DNA from: JALZOC01 sp035758845
GTDB taxonomy: Bacteria; Acidobacteriota; Vicinamibacteria; Vicinamibacterales; 2-12-FULL-66-21
Direction: 5' to 3'
Assembly: GCA_035758845.1 (NCBI GenBank)
Contig: DASTVZ010000052.1
Location: 10,105 to 74,104, forward strand
DNA length: 64,000 bases
Shown here in pieces: positions 42,034 to 50,869 of this stretch (position 1 is the first letter of the stretch; every line of letters begins with the position of its first letter). Under the pieces are notes generated by a model. It saw nothing but the letters and a program-made list of their open reading frames with translations. It ran no database searches and was not told the origin of the DNA. A program made the position numbers and the translations under genes.

Positions 42034-43587
42034 GTGCCTCAACGCCTTCGATGCATTTGCGCGATCGTGATCGTGGGTCTGGTCTCTGTGGGCCAATCCG
42101 CATGCGGCCAGTCATCGCCTGAACAGTCGAAAGCCGCTGCCCAGCCGGCGTCGACGCCTCCGGCGACCCCTGCCCCAACCCAGTCCAGTCCTGAAGCGGC
42201 GCCGACGAAGGTCGATCAACTCCCGTCCGACGGCGCGATCGCCAAGATGTTGGAACCGTCGAAGGGAGACCTCGACGAGATGATTGAGCGGCGTTACATC
42301 CGGATGCTCGTGACGTTCAGCAAGACGAACTACTTCCTCGACGGCCCCGAACAGCACGGCGCGACCTACGATGGGGCCAAGCTGTTCGAAGAGTTCCTCA
42401 ACAAACGCCTGCAATCCAAGCACATTCGTGTCCAAATCGCGTTCATTCCGGTGAGCCGCGAGCGCCTGTTCTCCGCCCTTGCCGAGGGGCGCGGCGACAT
42501 CGCCGCAGCGAACCTCACCATCACGCCCGAACGAAAGAAGCTCGCCGATTTTTCGTTGCCAATTCTCAGCGACGTTCGCGAGCTCGTGGTCACGGGAGCA
42601 AACGAACCGGCGGTGAATTCACCCGACGATCTCTCGGGTCGCAAGGTTCACGTCCGCAAGTCGAGCAGCTATTACGAGAGCCTCACGACGCTGAACGTGT
42701 CACTTCGCAAGTCGGGAAAGCCACCGGTCGAGATCGTTCCTGCCAACGAGCCACTCGAAGACGAGGATCTCCTTGAGATGGTCAACGCCGGGCTGATTCC
42801 GGCGACGGTCGTCGATGACCATCTGGCAAATTTCTGGAAACAAATCTTCGACCGAGTCAAGGTCACCGATGTGGCGATTCGTACCGGCGGTCAGGTGGCA
42901 TGGGCGCTGCGGCGCAACACGCCGCAGCTCGCCGAAGCGGCGAACAGCTTTATCAAAGCGAATCCCAAGGGCTCGCTGCAGTACAACATGATTCTGAAAA
43001 AGTATTTACAGAACACGCAGTTCGTCAAAAATGCCGCAAGTAATGACGAACGGAAGAAGTTTGAAGACATGGCGCAGCTATTTCGCCGCTATGGCGATCG
43101 CTATAACTTCCCGTGGCTGTTGCTCGCCGCTCAGGCCTACCAGGAATCGACGATCGATCAAAGCAAAAAGAGTCACGTCGGCGCAGTCGGAGTGATGCAG
43201 ATTAAGCCGTCGACCGCCGAAGGCAATCCGATCAACATCAAAGGGGTCGATGTCAGCGCTGATCGCAACGTCGAGGCCGGCGCGAAATACCTGCGCTTCA
43301 TGGTCGATCGGTATTTCAAGGACGAGCCGATGGAGCGAATCGACAAGGGCTTGTTCGCTATCGCGTCATACAACGCCGGCCCGGCGCGCGTCGCCGGCCT
43401 GCGACGGAAGGCCGCCGCGATGCGACTCGATCCGAACAAGTGGTTCGGGAATGTCGAGGTCGTCGCGGCCCGGGATATTGGACGGGAGACGGTTCAGTAC
43501 GTCAGCAATATCTACAAGTATTACGTGAGCTACACGCTGATTTCGGCGCAGCGGCAACAACGGGCAAAGGCTCGCGGACAGCCGTGA
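42034..43587 (+). CDS. MltF-like lytic transglycosylase
   Basis: 517 residues from the GTG at 42034, with AAGGAG at 42022-42027. Signal sequence with a cysteine near residue 25 (SVGQSACGQSS), possibly a lipoprotein. Residues ~80-310 form a periplasmic substrate-binding domain (ANLTITPERKKLADFS, DLSGRKVHVRKSSSYYESL). Residues ~350-510 form an SLT domain with the catalytic glutamate Glu371 (AQAYQESTID) and GAVGVMQIKPSTA, ASYNAGP. Cleaves peptidoglycan glycan strands with anhydromuramic ends. The P/A-rich linker near 30-55 is likely disordered. Confidence 0.92.
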   Translation: MPQRLRCICAIVIVGLVSVGQSACGQSSPEQSKAAAQPASTPPATPAPTQSSPEAAPTKVDQLPSDGAIAKMLEPSKGDLDEMIERRYIRMLVTFSKTNYFLDGPEQHGATYDGAKLFEEFLNKRLQSKHIRVQIAFIPVSRERLFSALAEGRGDIAAANLTITPERKKLADFSLPILSDVRELVVTGANEPAVNSPDDLSGRKVHVRKSSSYYESLTTLNVSLRKSGKPPVEIVPANEPLEDEDLLEMVNAGLIPATVVDDHLANFWKQIFDRVKVTDVAIRTGGQVAWALRRNTPQLAEAANSFIKANPKGSLQYNMILKKYLQNTQFVKNAASNDERKKFEDMAQLFRRYGDRYNFPWLLLAAQAYQESTIDQSKKSHVGAVGVMQIKPSTAEGNPINIKGVDVSADRNVEAGAKYLRFMVDRYFKDEPMERIDKGLFAIASYNAGPARVAGLRRKAAAMRLDPNKWFGNVEVVAARDIGRETVQYVSNIYKYYVSYTLISAQRQQRAKARGQP

Positions 43588-43588
43588 C

Positions 43589-44497
43589 TCAGGCCCGTCC
43601 GGCTTCGAGTTCGCGCTTGGCGCGCGCGATCAACCGCGCTTGCTCGGGGCTCACGGTCGGGCGCTTGAGGCCAAGCTGCTGGATGCTGTGAGTGATAACT
43701 CCACCGACCAGCGCCCGCGAGATCCATTTGTGGTCGGCTGGAATCACCCACCAGGGCGCCCACGGCGTGCTCGTATGGCGGAACACATCGTCAACTGCGT
43801 CCCGGTATTGATCCCAATAGCCGCGCTCTTTCAAATCCGCCGGTGAAAATTTCCACTGCTTCGCCGGGTCGTTCAGACGATCAAGAAACCGCTGCTTCTG
43901 TTCCTTCCTGGAGACATTGAGGAAGAACTTCAGGATGACCGTGCCGTTTCGAGTCAGGTGACGCTCGAAGCGGTTGATGTCGTCGTAACGCTGTTGCCAG
44001 ATTTTTGCGCCCTTGCTGTTTTTTGGCAGCCGCTGGCTGGCGAGGATTTCCGGGTGGACGCGCACCACGAGCACGTCTTCGTAGTATGAGCGATTGAAAA
44101 TGCCAATCCGGCCGCGCTCGGGGAGACACCGCATATAGCGCCACAAAAAGTTGTGATCCAGCTCCTCGTCGCTCGGTTTCTTGAAGGAGTACACCTGGCA
44201 GCCCTGCGGATTCACGCCAGCCATGACGTGTTTGATAATTCCGTCCTTGCCGGCGGCGTCCATGGCTTGCAGGACGACCAGCACCGAGTACATGTCCGTC
44301 GCCCAGAGCCGCTCCTGCGCCTCGGCGAGCGCCGATCGGTTTTCTTCGAGGAATGTCGTGGCGCGTGCCTTCAGTTCCGACTTGCTCAGCTCCTGAAAAA
44401 CGCCTTTACCCGCCCACGCCGGATCGTGGCGTTTCAATTTCGCCTGGCTGGGCCGGTTGACCTGAAATCGGCTCCTGAGAGTCTTGAACTTCAGCAC
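43589..44497 (-). CDS. ppk2: PPK2 family polyphosphate kinase
   Basis: 302 residues. Walker A MDAAGKDG at 79-86 and Walker B/lid IGIFNRSYYEDVLVVRVHPE near 142 are diagnostic of PPK2 enzymes, which transfer phosphate between polyphosphate and nucleoside mono- or diphosphates. The single-domain length fits class I or III. The end is 1 bp from the stop of the convergent transglycosylase gene. A STAS gene lies just upstream on the same strand. Confidence 0.94.
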   Translation of the reverse strand: MLKFKTLRSRFQVNRPSQAKLKRHDPAWAGKGVFQELSKSELKARATTFLEENRSALAEAQERLWATDMYSVLVVLQAMDAAGKDGIIKHVMAGVNPQGCQVYSFKKPSDEELDHNFLWRYMRCLPERGRIGIFNRSYYEDVLVVRVHPEILASQRLPKNSKGAKIWQQRYDDINRFERHLTRNGTVILKFFLNVSRKEQKQRFLDRLNDPAKQWKFSPADLKERGYWDQYRDAVDDVFRHTSTPWAPWWVIPADHKWISRALVGGVITHSIQQLGLKRPTVSPEQARLIARAKRELEAGRA

Positions 44498-44524
44498 CTG
44501 GCGTCGCTCCTTCTCGCGTAGACC

Positions 44525-44800
44525 TCACGCCCGCGACGAGCGCGACTTGCGTGAGATCGAATCGAGTCTGAGCTGGATGTAGGTTGGCGCGCCGGTGATC
44601 ATCGCGCCCTGGTCGCGGATGCGCGACAGCGCTTCGAGGCCGGCTGTGTCGGTCGACACCAGTTCGGTCAGGTCAAGGCTGATCGGGCCGCCCACGGCGC
44701 ACACCTGCATCAACTCGGGGACCTGCGCTTCTGCGAAGCGGCCCGCGAGCCGGACCACGCGACGTTCCCCCTCTTCTCCGACTCCGATCCAGCATTCCAC
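44525..44800 (-). CDS. STAS-domain protein
   Basis: About 91 residues from the GTG at 44800. The core PISLDLTELVSTDTAGLEALSRI is the STAS/anti-anti-sigma strand-helix with a Ser-Thr-Asp phosphorylation-type motif. A longer frame from 44953 would prepend a Lys/Gly-rich stretch encoded by the pyrimidine word array (44854-44908), so I use the GTG, with moderate certainty. Possible partner of the HATPase protein at 36666-37490. Confidence 0.65.
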   Translation of the reverse strand: MECWIGVGEEGERRVVRLAGRFAEAQVPELMQVCAVGGPISLDLTELVSTDTAGLEALSRIRDQGAMITGAPTYIQLRLDSISRKSRSSRA

Positions 44801-44853
44801 GACGGCCGTCAAGGGTCGCAAAAAAGGCGCCAGATGCTTCGAAGCGCGCCTTG

Positions 44854-44908
44854 GCCCTTTTTCCTTTGCCCCTTTCCTTTTCCCTTGTCCCTTCTCCATT
44901 TTCCCCTT
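44854..44908. repeat. Polypyrimidine heptamer word array
   Basis: Words cttttcc, cttgtcc, cttctcc and attttcc occur in exact 7-bp steps at 44877-44904. A 22-base block is identical to 23477-23498. Lies 5' of the STAS gene. Confidence 0.8.
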
Positions 44909-45005
44909 GGTGAGTGACAGCAGGCTGTCGGTTCGATCACCACCTATTGGCAACGCCAGACGTTTTCATGAGCGTTACCAGCGGCGTCCTCGTCACAACT
45001 CACAC

Positions 45006-45024
45006 TTTTCCACAGTTATCGACA
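45006..45024 (+). other. Two DnaA-box-like 9-mers in tandem
   Basis: TTTTCCACA (45006-45014) and TTATCGACA (45016-45024) each differ from TTATCCACA by one base. No other boxes and no dnaA or AT-rich unwinding region are nearby, so an origin is unlikely. The rest of 44909-45094 shows nothing clear. Confidence 0.25.
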
Positions 45025-45094
45025 CGCGTACTGAATCACCCGACAGGCACGCGCGTTGCCTGACGAGTCGGATCGTCGTGCAGCCGGAGGAGTA

Positions 45095-46801
45095 ATGAGA
45101 GGGGTGCATAGGGCGTCCACGCGAGTTGGGTTCATGCGAATGACCGCGGTCGTCGTGTTCATGTCGCTGACGATGATTGGCGGTTCAGCGGTGGCGCAGC
45201 AGACGCCGCCTGGCGCCCAACCACCAGCGGGCAGCACACAAGACCTCGGCGTGCGCATCGACGCGCCACCCGCGGTGCTGAAGTACCACAACCGTCCAAT
45301 TACGACGTTCCGCGCCACGATTCTCGCGCGACCTCCGGCGGAACGCGCCGCAGCCATCGTCCGGCGCCTCGACTTGTTGCTCGAGCACGCCGCGAGCGGT
45401 ATGCCGGTCACGACCCGCTCGTTGAACGGCGCCACCGCAATCGTCGTGGATGGGCGCGACATATTCGCGATCGTCCCCGAAGATGTGGATACCTTGGCCG
45501 GAGAAACCGAGAGTCAGAGGGCCACCGAGGCAGCGCAGCGTCTTCAGCAGGCGATCGAGGAAACGATCGAGATGCGAACGCCCGCTCGAATTCTGGTAGG
45601 GGTGGAACGCTCGGTCGGGGCCACGCTCCTTTTTGCAGTCCTGATGATGTTCGTGTTTCGGATCTACCGAATCCTGGCCGTCCGGCTGCCGACCAGGGCA
45701 GAGCAACAAGTTTTCAAGATGGCGGGTGAGACAGCGCGATTGATAACAGCGTCGCGCGTCACCGATTTACTTCGGCACGTCGTCACGGTCCTGGCCTTCG
45801 CCATGGGCGTGCTGCTGACGTACAACTGGCTCGCGTTCGTTTTCAGGAGTTTTCCCTACACCCGTCCATGGGGAGAGTCGCTGCGCGCATTTCTTATCGG
45901 CCGCTTTACCTTCTTCGGCGAGAAGATCGTGCAGGCGATCCCGGATCTCTTCACCGCTGTGCTCATCCTCGTGATCACGCGGTTCTTCGTTCGAATCTCG
46001 AATAGCTTCTTTCTCGCGGCGGAACGGGCAGCGATCGACGTACCCTGGCTCCATCAGGACATCGCGCAGCCGACACGCCGTATCGTGGCCACAATGCTCT
46101 GGCTCGGCGGGATCGTCGTGGCATACCCGTACTTGCCAGGGAGCGACTCGGATGCGTTCAAGGGCGCGAGCGTCTTCATCGGATTGGTGATTTCGCTGGG
46201 TTCAAGCAGCGTCGTCAATCAGATGATGAGCGGTCTCACGATCACATACTCGCGCGCTCTGCGGCGCGGTGATTTCGTCCGCATCGGTGAAACCGAGGGC
46301 ATCGTCTTATCGGTCGGTCCGCTCTCGAGCAAGATCAAAACGGCGCGCGGCGAAGAGGTGACCATTCCCAACGCCGTCGTCGTGTCGCACATCACGACGA
46401 ACTACTCGAAGTACGACAAGGCTGACGGCGTTTTCTTCGGAACGTCGATCACGATCGGGTACGACGTACCCTGGCGGCAGGTGCGCGCACTCCTGTTGCT
46501 TGCTGCGGAACGCACCGATGGTGTACGCCCGCAACCGCCACCCAGGGTGCGGCAGTCGGCACTCCACGATTCCTATGTGGAATACATCCTGCTCGTCGCG
46601 CTTGTACAGCCGAGCGACCGCATCGCTGTGATGGATCGCTTGCACGCGAACATCCTTGATGCGTTCAACGAATACGATGTGCAGATCACATCTCCGAACT
46701 ACGAAGGTGACCCGGAGGCGCCGAAGACCGTGCCTCGATCCCGATGGTTCGCCGCGCCTGCAGTCGCCGACGTCAAGTCCTCCGACACGGCGGGGGTCTA
46801 G
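45095..46801 (+). CDS. MscS-type mechanosensitive channel
   Basis: 568 residues from the ATG at 45095 (GGAGGAG just upstream, close spacing; the ATG at 45134 is an alternative). Signal peptide, a ~130-residue periplasmic region, then membrane segments at ~180-390. The MscS pore and beta domain follow: GLVISLGSSSVVNQMMSGL, YSRALRRGDFVRIGETEGIV, GEEVTIPNAVVVSH, NYSKYD. Relieves turgor in hypo-osmotic shock; the extra periplasmic region suggests an MscK/YbiO-like larger form. A 10-bp word array begins at its stop codon. Confidence 0.92.
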   Translation: MRGVHRASTRVGFMRMTAVVVFMSLTMIGGSAVAQQTPPGAQPPAGSTQDLGVRIDAPPAVLKYHNRPITTFRATILARPPAERAAAIVRRLDLLLEHAASGMPVTTRSLNGATAIVVDGRDIFAIVPEDVDTLAGETESQRATEAAQRLQQAIEETIEMRTPARILVGVERSVGATLLFAVLMMFVFRIYRILAVRLPTRAEQQVFKMAGETARLITASRVTDLLRHVVTVLAFAMGVLLTYNWLAFVFRSFPYTRPWGESLRAFLIGRFTFFGEKIVQAIPDLFTAVLILVITRFFVRISNSFFLAAERAAIDVPWLHQDIAQPTRRIVATMLWLGGIVVAYPYLPGSDSDAFKGASVFIGLVISLGSSSVVNQMMSGLTITYSRALRRGDFVRIGETEGIVLSVGPLSSKIKTARGEEVTIPNAVVVSHITTNYSKYDKADGVFFGTSITIGYDVPWRQVRALLLLAAERTDGVRPQPPPRVRQSALHDSYVEYILLVALVQPSDRIAVMDRLHANILDAFNEYDVQITSPNYEGDPEAPKTVPRSRWFAAPAVADVKSSDTAGV

Positions 46802-46850
46802 AGGGTTCTAGTGGTTCTACTTGGTTCTGCTGGGTTCTACGCGGTTCTGC
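46801..46850. repeat. Five-copy 10-bp word array (NNGGTTCTRN)
   Basis: Exact 10-bp steps: gagggttcta, gtggttctac, ttggttctgc, tgggttctac, gcggttctgc. It lies between convergent genes; its last copies encode the C-terminus and stop codon of the dehydratase. Confidence 0.85.
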
Positions 46851-47808
46851 CGGATGCGGTGAGAATCCGTGCGAAAGGTTGCGGATCGACGTTGGCGCCA
46901 GTAAGGACGATGGCGGCTGTCTGACCTCGAAGGGCTGCGCGCTCTTTGAGGACCGCCGCCAGCGAAGCGGCGCCTGCCCCTTCGACGACATTGTGCGTGT
47001 CGCTGAACAACGCACGCATCGCGTCCTCGACTTCGTCATCGGTGACTTCGACGACGTGATCGATGCCCGCACGGATGATCTCGAGGGCTTCAGGATTCGG
47101 CGTCCGGCACGCCATGCCGTCAGCGACACGCGTGTTGGCCTCGTGCGACACCAACCTGCCGAGCGCAAGCGACCGTGCGTAGGCAGGTGCGGCCGCCGAA
47201 ACGACGCCAACAATCCGCGTCTTGAGGTTCAGTGCATTGCGAACGGCAATGGCACCGCAAATCCCCGATCCCAATCCGATTGGCACGTAGAGCACATCGA
47301 TCGCCGCCGCTCGAAGCAATTCGAGCGAATAGGACGCCACCCCCAGAACGAGAAGCGGATGAAACGACGGCACCTGATGCCAGCCACGCTCTCTCGCAAT
47401 CTCTGCGCTCGCTTCGAGTGACGCCTGAAAGTCGTGACCTTTCTCGATCAACTCCACTCCCAGGGCACGCATCGCCGCGATCGTCGTCTCACTGTTTCCA
47501 TGCGGCACGACGACCGCTGTGGTGATGCCGAGTCGTGATGCGGCGAAGCCGATCGACTGCCCATGATTACCGCGAGTCGCAGCGACGACTCCCTTGAGAT
47601 TCGGCTCGACGCGATGGAGGTGATCGAAATACACCAGCCCGCCACGGACCTTGAATGCCCCGACTGGTGTGTGATTCTCGTGCTTCACCCAGACGTTCAT
47701 GCCACAGCGCGCGTCCAGCAACGGCCAGCGCTGCTGCGGAGTTGGCGCCATCGCCGTATACACAATGCGCGCGGCTGCTTCGAGATCCGGCAATTCAGCA
47801 ATCAGCAT
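46837..47808 (-). CDS. Threonine dehydratase-like PLP enzyme
   Basis: 323 residues, fold type II. PLP lysine Lys53 in GAFKVRGG, then RGNHGQSIG near residue 85 and GLGSGICGAI near 180. Deaminates threonine or serine to the 2-oxo acid, or acts on another hydroxyamino acid. Lacks the C-terminal ACT domain of biosynthetic IlvA, so it is a catabolic or general type. The C-terminal TASGRTA and stop lie inside the 10-bp word array. 9 bp downstream of the secreted-protein gene. Confidence 0.88.
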   Translation of the reverse strand: MLIAELPDLEAAARIVYTAMAPTPQQRWPLLDARCGMNVWVKHENHTPVGAFKVRGGLVYFDHLHRVEPNLKGVVAATRGNHGQSIGFAASRLGITTAVVVPHGNSETTIAAMRALGVELIEKGHDFQASLEASAEIARERGWHQVPSFHPLLVLGVASYSLELLRAAAIDVLYVPIGLGSGICGAIAVRNALNLKTRIVGVVSAAAPAYARSLALGRLVSHEANTRVADGMACRTPNPEALEIIRAGIDHVVEVTDDEVEDAMRALFSDTHNVVEGAGAASLAAVLKERAALRGQTAAIVLTGANVDPQPFARILTASGRTA

Positions 47809-47817
47809 TCAGCACTT

Positions 47818-49488
47818 TCAGCGCCCAGCGCAGCCGGGCATTCGAAACGCCCCGATCCGAGTCGAGTACGAGGTCGCGTCTTTCTTCAAATAATCGCCGA
47901 CGTACCAAATCGTGCAATCGTCGGACGGATCAATCGCGGTCTGCGTGTAGTCCTCCCAGCGCATCGTCGTCGACTGGACTGCTTCGCCCTCGGCGAGGAT
48001 CGTCTCGCGCAGCGTGAGCTGACCGGGAGGATCATCGGCAAGACGGCCGGCGAACCGTTGCCCCACAAACTGCGGCGCTCCCCCAAAGGAATACCCGATC
48101 CCGATGTTGCCAAAGCGATCCATCGCAGGACTGGCCATCCATCGATAGAAGCCATCGGGCGCGTACGTGCCCTGCTGATGAAGTTGCGGCGCTCGTTGCC
48201 GATCGAGCCTGAACTCGTACCATCGCACCCCTCCACCACCGGCGGCGGTGTCGATCGAATGGACGGCGACCACGGATTCGTGACCTCGGAAGCGGCGATA
48301 GACGAGGCGCGGCATGATCTTGTCCCCTTGCGCGTCGAGTTTGCGATCGGTGCCAGGCTGTGGGACGCAATTCGTAAGTTGTCCGCCACACAGATAATGG
48401 TAAGGAGCAACCGCGATACGCTGAGGTCCTTCCACTTTCGTCTTTGAGGGATCGGCCCAGTCAACGTGGAGCGCCCAGGCAAAGACTGCGTCGTCGTCGA
48501 GATCGTTTTTCAGTTGCGTGCCGCCGGCGGCCATGACGATGTTGGGAGCGCCCGATGGCGGCGGTTCGGGGCCATCAGTGTCCGCGGTGTTCAGAAAATT
48601 GACGCCATCGATCACCACGCACTGCTCGGTCGCGGGCAGTCCTTTCAACATGCTCACCCGATCCACCACACACACGTGCTTTTGAATCACGTCGTCGCCG
48701 GTACTCGTCGGGGTGTAGTAGCCATCCGGCCACACGGCGGGACGCGGATAGTCGGGGAACAGCGATCGTTCGAAGGCGTAGCGGAAGTACGGTCCGAGCG
48801 GATCAGACGTGGTGCTTACCGCATAGCAGATCGCGAACGAACCCGCCCGGGGCGGTGCGGCGGCTGGTGGACCCTGACCGCGAGGCGCCGCGGCGGGCAG
48901 GGGCGGAGGTGGTCCAAAGGGAGCCGGGTTGCCAGGCTGCGCGGCCTGGCCGGGCTGCGCGAGTTCGCCTGGAGCCGCGAGTGCAGGGGTCTGACCCCGG
49001 TCTGACCCTGGTCTGACCCCCGTCTGACCCCGGTCTGACCCTGGTCTGACCCCCACCCGTCGGAAGATCGGCATCACGATCAGCCAGCGACCAGCGAGTT
49101 GATCGTACCGGACGACGGCGTCGCCGTTGGGTCGCGCCTCGCACACGCCGCCAAATCCAGCGAACGCGGTGTTTGTCGCAATCGGTCCGTACAACACTCT
49201 CCCAGTCGTGTCGAAGCGCCTGCCTTTCTTCGTGAACACGACGAGTTGCGAGTTCACTGTCTGCATGATGTGGTCAGGACCAACCGCGAGGCTGTTGTCG
49301 GACGGATTACGCGGCGGCGACACCGCGAACAGCCCCGCTCCAAGGCCATCGAACGATTCGACGAGTTCTGCCGGCGCCCTCGTCCCCGGCGACGTTTGCT
49401 CGATGCCGCTCGATCGATGCTGCCCGCCGCTGACCGGTGGCACGAGCAGCACGGCGAGCCCGGATATGATGTAAGGTCGAATTCTCAC
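47818..49488 (-). CDS. Large secreted protein, unknown function, with in-frame word array
   Basis: About 556 residues from the GTG at 49488 (an ATG at 49500 would overlap the argG start). Signal peptide (YIISGLAVLLVPPVSG). The family-like N-terminal part reads NSLAVGPDHIMQTVNSQLVVF and AVVRYDQLAGRWLIV. Residues ~145-166 are a repetitive GVRPGSDRGQT unit encoded by six copies of an 11-bp word (48988-49053), followed by a P/A/G-rich linker to ~215. The C-terminal part is rich in beta strands and ends with a Cys pair region (DDCTIWYVGDYL). Probably a surface protein of a family expanded in Acidobacteriota. Confidence 0.65.
   Translation of the reverse strand: MRIRPYIISGLAVLLVPPVSGGQHRSSGIEQTSPGTRAPAELVESFDGLGAGLFAVSPPRNPSDNSLAVGPDHIMQTVNSQLVVFTKKGRRFDTTGRVLYGPIATNTAFAGFGGVCEARPNGDAVVRYDQLAGRWLIVMPIFRRVGVRPGSDRGQTGVRPGSDRGQTPALAAPGELAQPGQAAQPGNPAPFGPPPPLPAAAPRGQGPPAAAPPRAGSFAICYAVSTTSDPLGPYFRYAFERSLFPDYPRPAVWPDGYYTPTSTGDDVIQKHVCVVDRVSMLKGLPATEQCVVIDGVNFLNTADTDGPEPPPSGAPNIVMAAGGTQLKNDLDDDAVFAWALHVDWADPSKTKVEGPQRIAVAPYHYLCGGQLTNCVPQPGTDRKLDAQGDKIMPRLVYRRFRGHESVVAVHSIDTAAGGGGVRWYEFRLDRQRAPQLHQQGTYAPDGFYRWMASPAMDRFGNIGIGYSFGGAPQFVGQRFAGRLADDPPGQLTLRETILAEGEAVQSTTMRWEDYTQTAIDPSDDCTIWYVGDYLKKDATSYSTRIGAFRMPGCAGR
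48988..49053. repeat. Six-copy 11-bp word array inside a coding region
   Basis: Exact 11-bp steps of ggtctgacccc and close variants (ggtctgaccct, cgtctgacccc). 66 bp in total, a multiple of three, so the frame is kept. The same word occurs in the intergenic hairpin at 62962-63030. Confidence 0.9.
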
Positions 49489-49489
49489 G

Positions 49490-50833
49490 ATGGCAAACAT
49501 TCTTCAGAATCTCCCCGCCGGCGAGAAAGTCGGCATTGCATTTTCCGGCGGACTCGATACCAGTGCCGCCTTGCATTGGATGCGCGCGAAGGGCGCGATC
49601 CCGTACGCCTACACAGCGAATCTCGGTCAACCCGACGAACCGGATTACGACGAGATCCCGCGGCGTGCGCTGCAGTACGGCGCCGAAAACGCGCGGCTCG
49701 TCGACTGCCGCGCCCAACTCGTTGCCGAAGGTCTGGCCGTGCTGCAGTGCGGCGCGTTTCACATTTCGACCGCCGGTGTGCCGTATTTCAATACCACGCC
49801 AATCGGCCGCGCCGTAACAGGAACCATGCTGGTCGGCGCAATGAAGGAGGACGAAGTCAACATCTGGGGAGACGGCAGCACGTTCAAAGGCAACGATATC
49901 GAGCGTTTTTACCGCTACGGTCTCCTCGCCAATCCAAATCTGCGCATCTACAAGCCATGGCTCGATCAAGCGTTCATCGACGAACTCGGCGGGCGCGCGG
50001 AGATGTCCGAATACATGCGGCGCGCGGGGTTCGAATACAAGATGAGCGCCGAGAAGGCGTATTCGACCGATTCCAACATCCTCGGGGCGACGCACGAAGC
50101 GAAAGATCTCGAGCGGCTCGACACCGGGATCAAAATCGTCGAACCCATCATGGGCGTCGCCTTCTGGCGCGACGAGCTCGCCGTCAAGCGCGAAGAGGTC
50201 ACCGTTCAATTTGATGAGGGGCAGCCTGTCGCGCTGAACGGCATCACTTTCAAGGATCACGTGCAATTGATGCTCGAGGCCAATCGCATCGGCGGGCGCC
50301 ACGGTCTCGGGATGAGCGATCAAATTGAGAACCGCATCATCGAAGCCAAGAGCCGCGGCATTTACGAAGCTCCCGGGATGGCTCTGCTGTTTATCGCATA
50401 CGAACGACTGATCACCGGAATACATAATGAAGATACGATCGAGCAGTATCGGGATCAGGGACGCCGATTGGGACGTCTCCTGTATCAGGGACGCTGGTTC
50501 GATCCGCAGTCAATGATGCTGCGCGAAACGGCGCAGCGCTGGGTTGCCCGCGCCATTACCGGCGAGGTCAGGCTCGAACTGCGACGCGGCAACGACTACT
50601 CGATCGTCGACACGACGTCTCCAAACCTGACGTATAAGCCTGAACGATTGACGATGGAGAAAGGCGAGTCGATGTTCTCGCCGCAAGACCGCATTGGGCA
50701 ATTGACGATGAGGAATCTGGACATTGTCGACACACGCGATAAGCTCTTCACCTACGTGAAGGCTGGAGTGCTTGCGCCGTGGTCCGGTACCGCGCTTCCA
50801 CATCCGTCGTCGGAGCCGACGGAAGATGAATAA
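49490..50833 (+). CDS. argG: Argininosuccinate synthase
   Basis: 447 residues, the long E. coli-type enzyme. The ATP-pyrophosphatase P-loop FSGGLDTS is at residues 18-25. Further landmarks are AYTANLGQPDEPDYDEIP near 38, GRAVTGTMLVGAM near 108 and NIWGDGSTFKGNDIERFYRYG near 125. Joins citrulline and aspartate in arginine synthesis. Other arginine genes are not in the window. Its ATG lies 1 bp from the divergent secreted-protein start. Followed by a heptamer word array and the Lhr gene. Confidence 0.96.
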   Translation: MANILQNLPAGEKVGIAFSGGLDTSAALHWMRAKGAIPYAYTANLGQPDEPDYDEIPRRALQYGAENARLVDCRAQLVAEGLAVLQCGAFHISTAGVPYFNTTPIGRAVTGTMLVGAMKEDEVNIWGDGSTFKGNDIERFYRYGLLANPNLRIYKPWLDQAFIDELGGRAEMSEYMRRAGFEYKMSAEKAYSTDSNILGATHEAKDLERLDTGIKIVEPIMGVAFWRDELAVKREEVTVQFDEGQPVALNGITFKDHVQLMLEANRIGGRHGLGMSDQIENRIIEAKSRGIYEAPGMALLFIAYERLITGIHNEDTIEQYRDQGRRLGRLLYQGRWFDPQSMMLRETAQRWVARAITGEVRLELRRGNDYSIVDTTSPNLTYKPERLTMEKGESMFSPQDRIGQLTMRNLDIVDTRDKLFTYVKAGVLAPWSGTALPHPSSEPTEDE

Positions 50834-50837
50834 TTGA

Positions 50838-50868
50838 GGCTTCCGGCTCTCGGCTCTTGGCTTCTGGG
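50838..50868. repeat. Heptamer word array (ggctNNN type)
   Basis: Four exact 7-bp steps: ggcttcc, ggctctc, ggctctt, ggcttct. It fills the gap between argG and the helicase ATG. Confidence 0.85.
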
Positions 50869-50869
50869 T

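Noticed and set aside
45006..45024. Replication origin
   Set aside because: Only two imperfect DnaA boxes, no AT-rich stretch, no dnaA, dnaN or parAB nearby.
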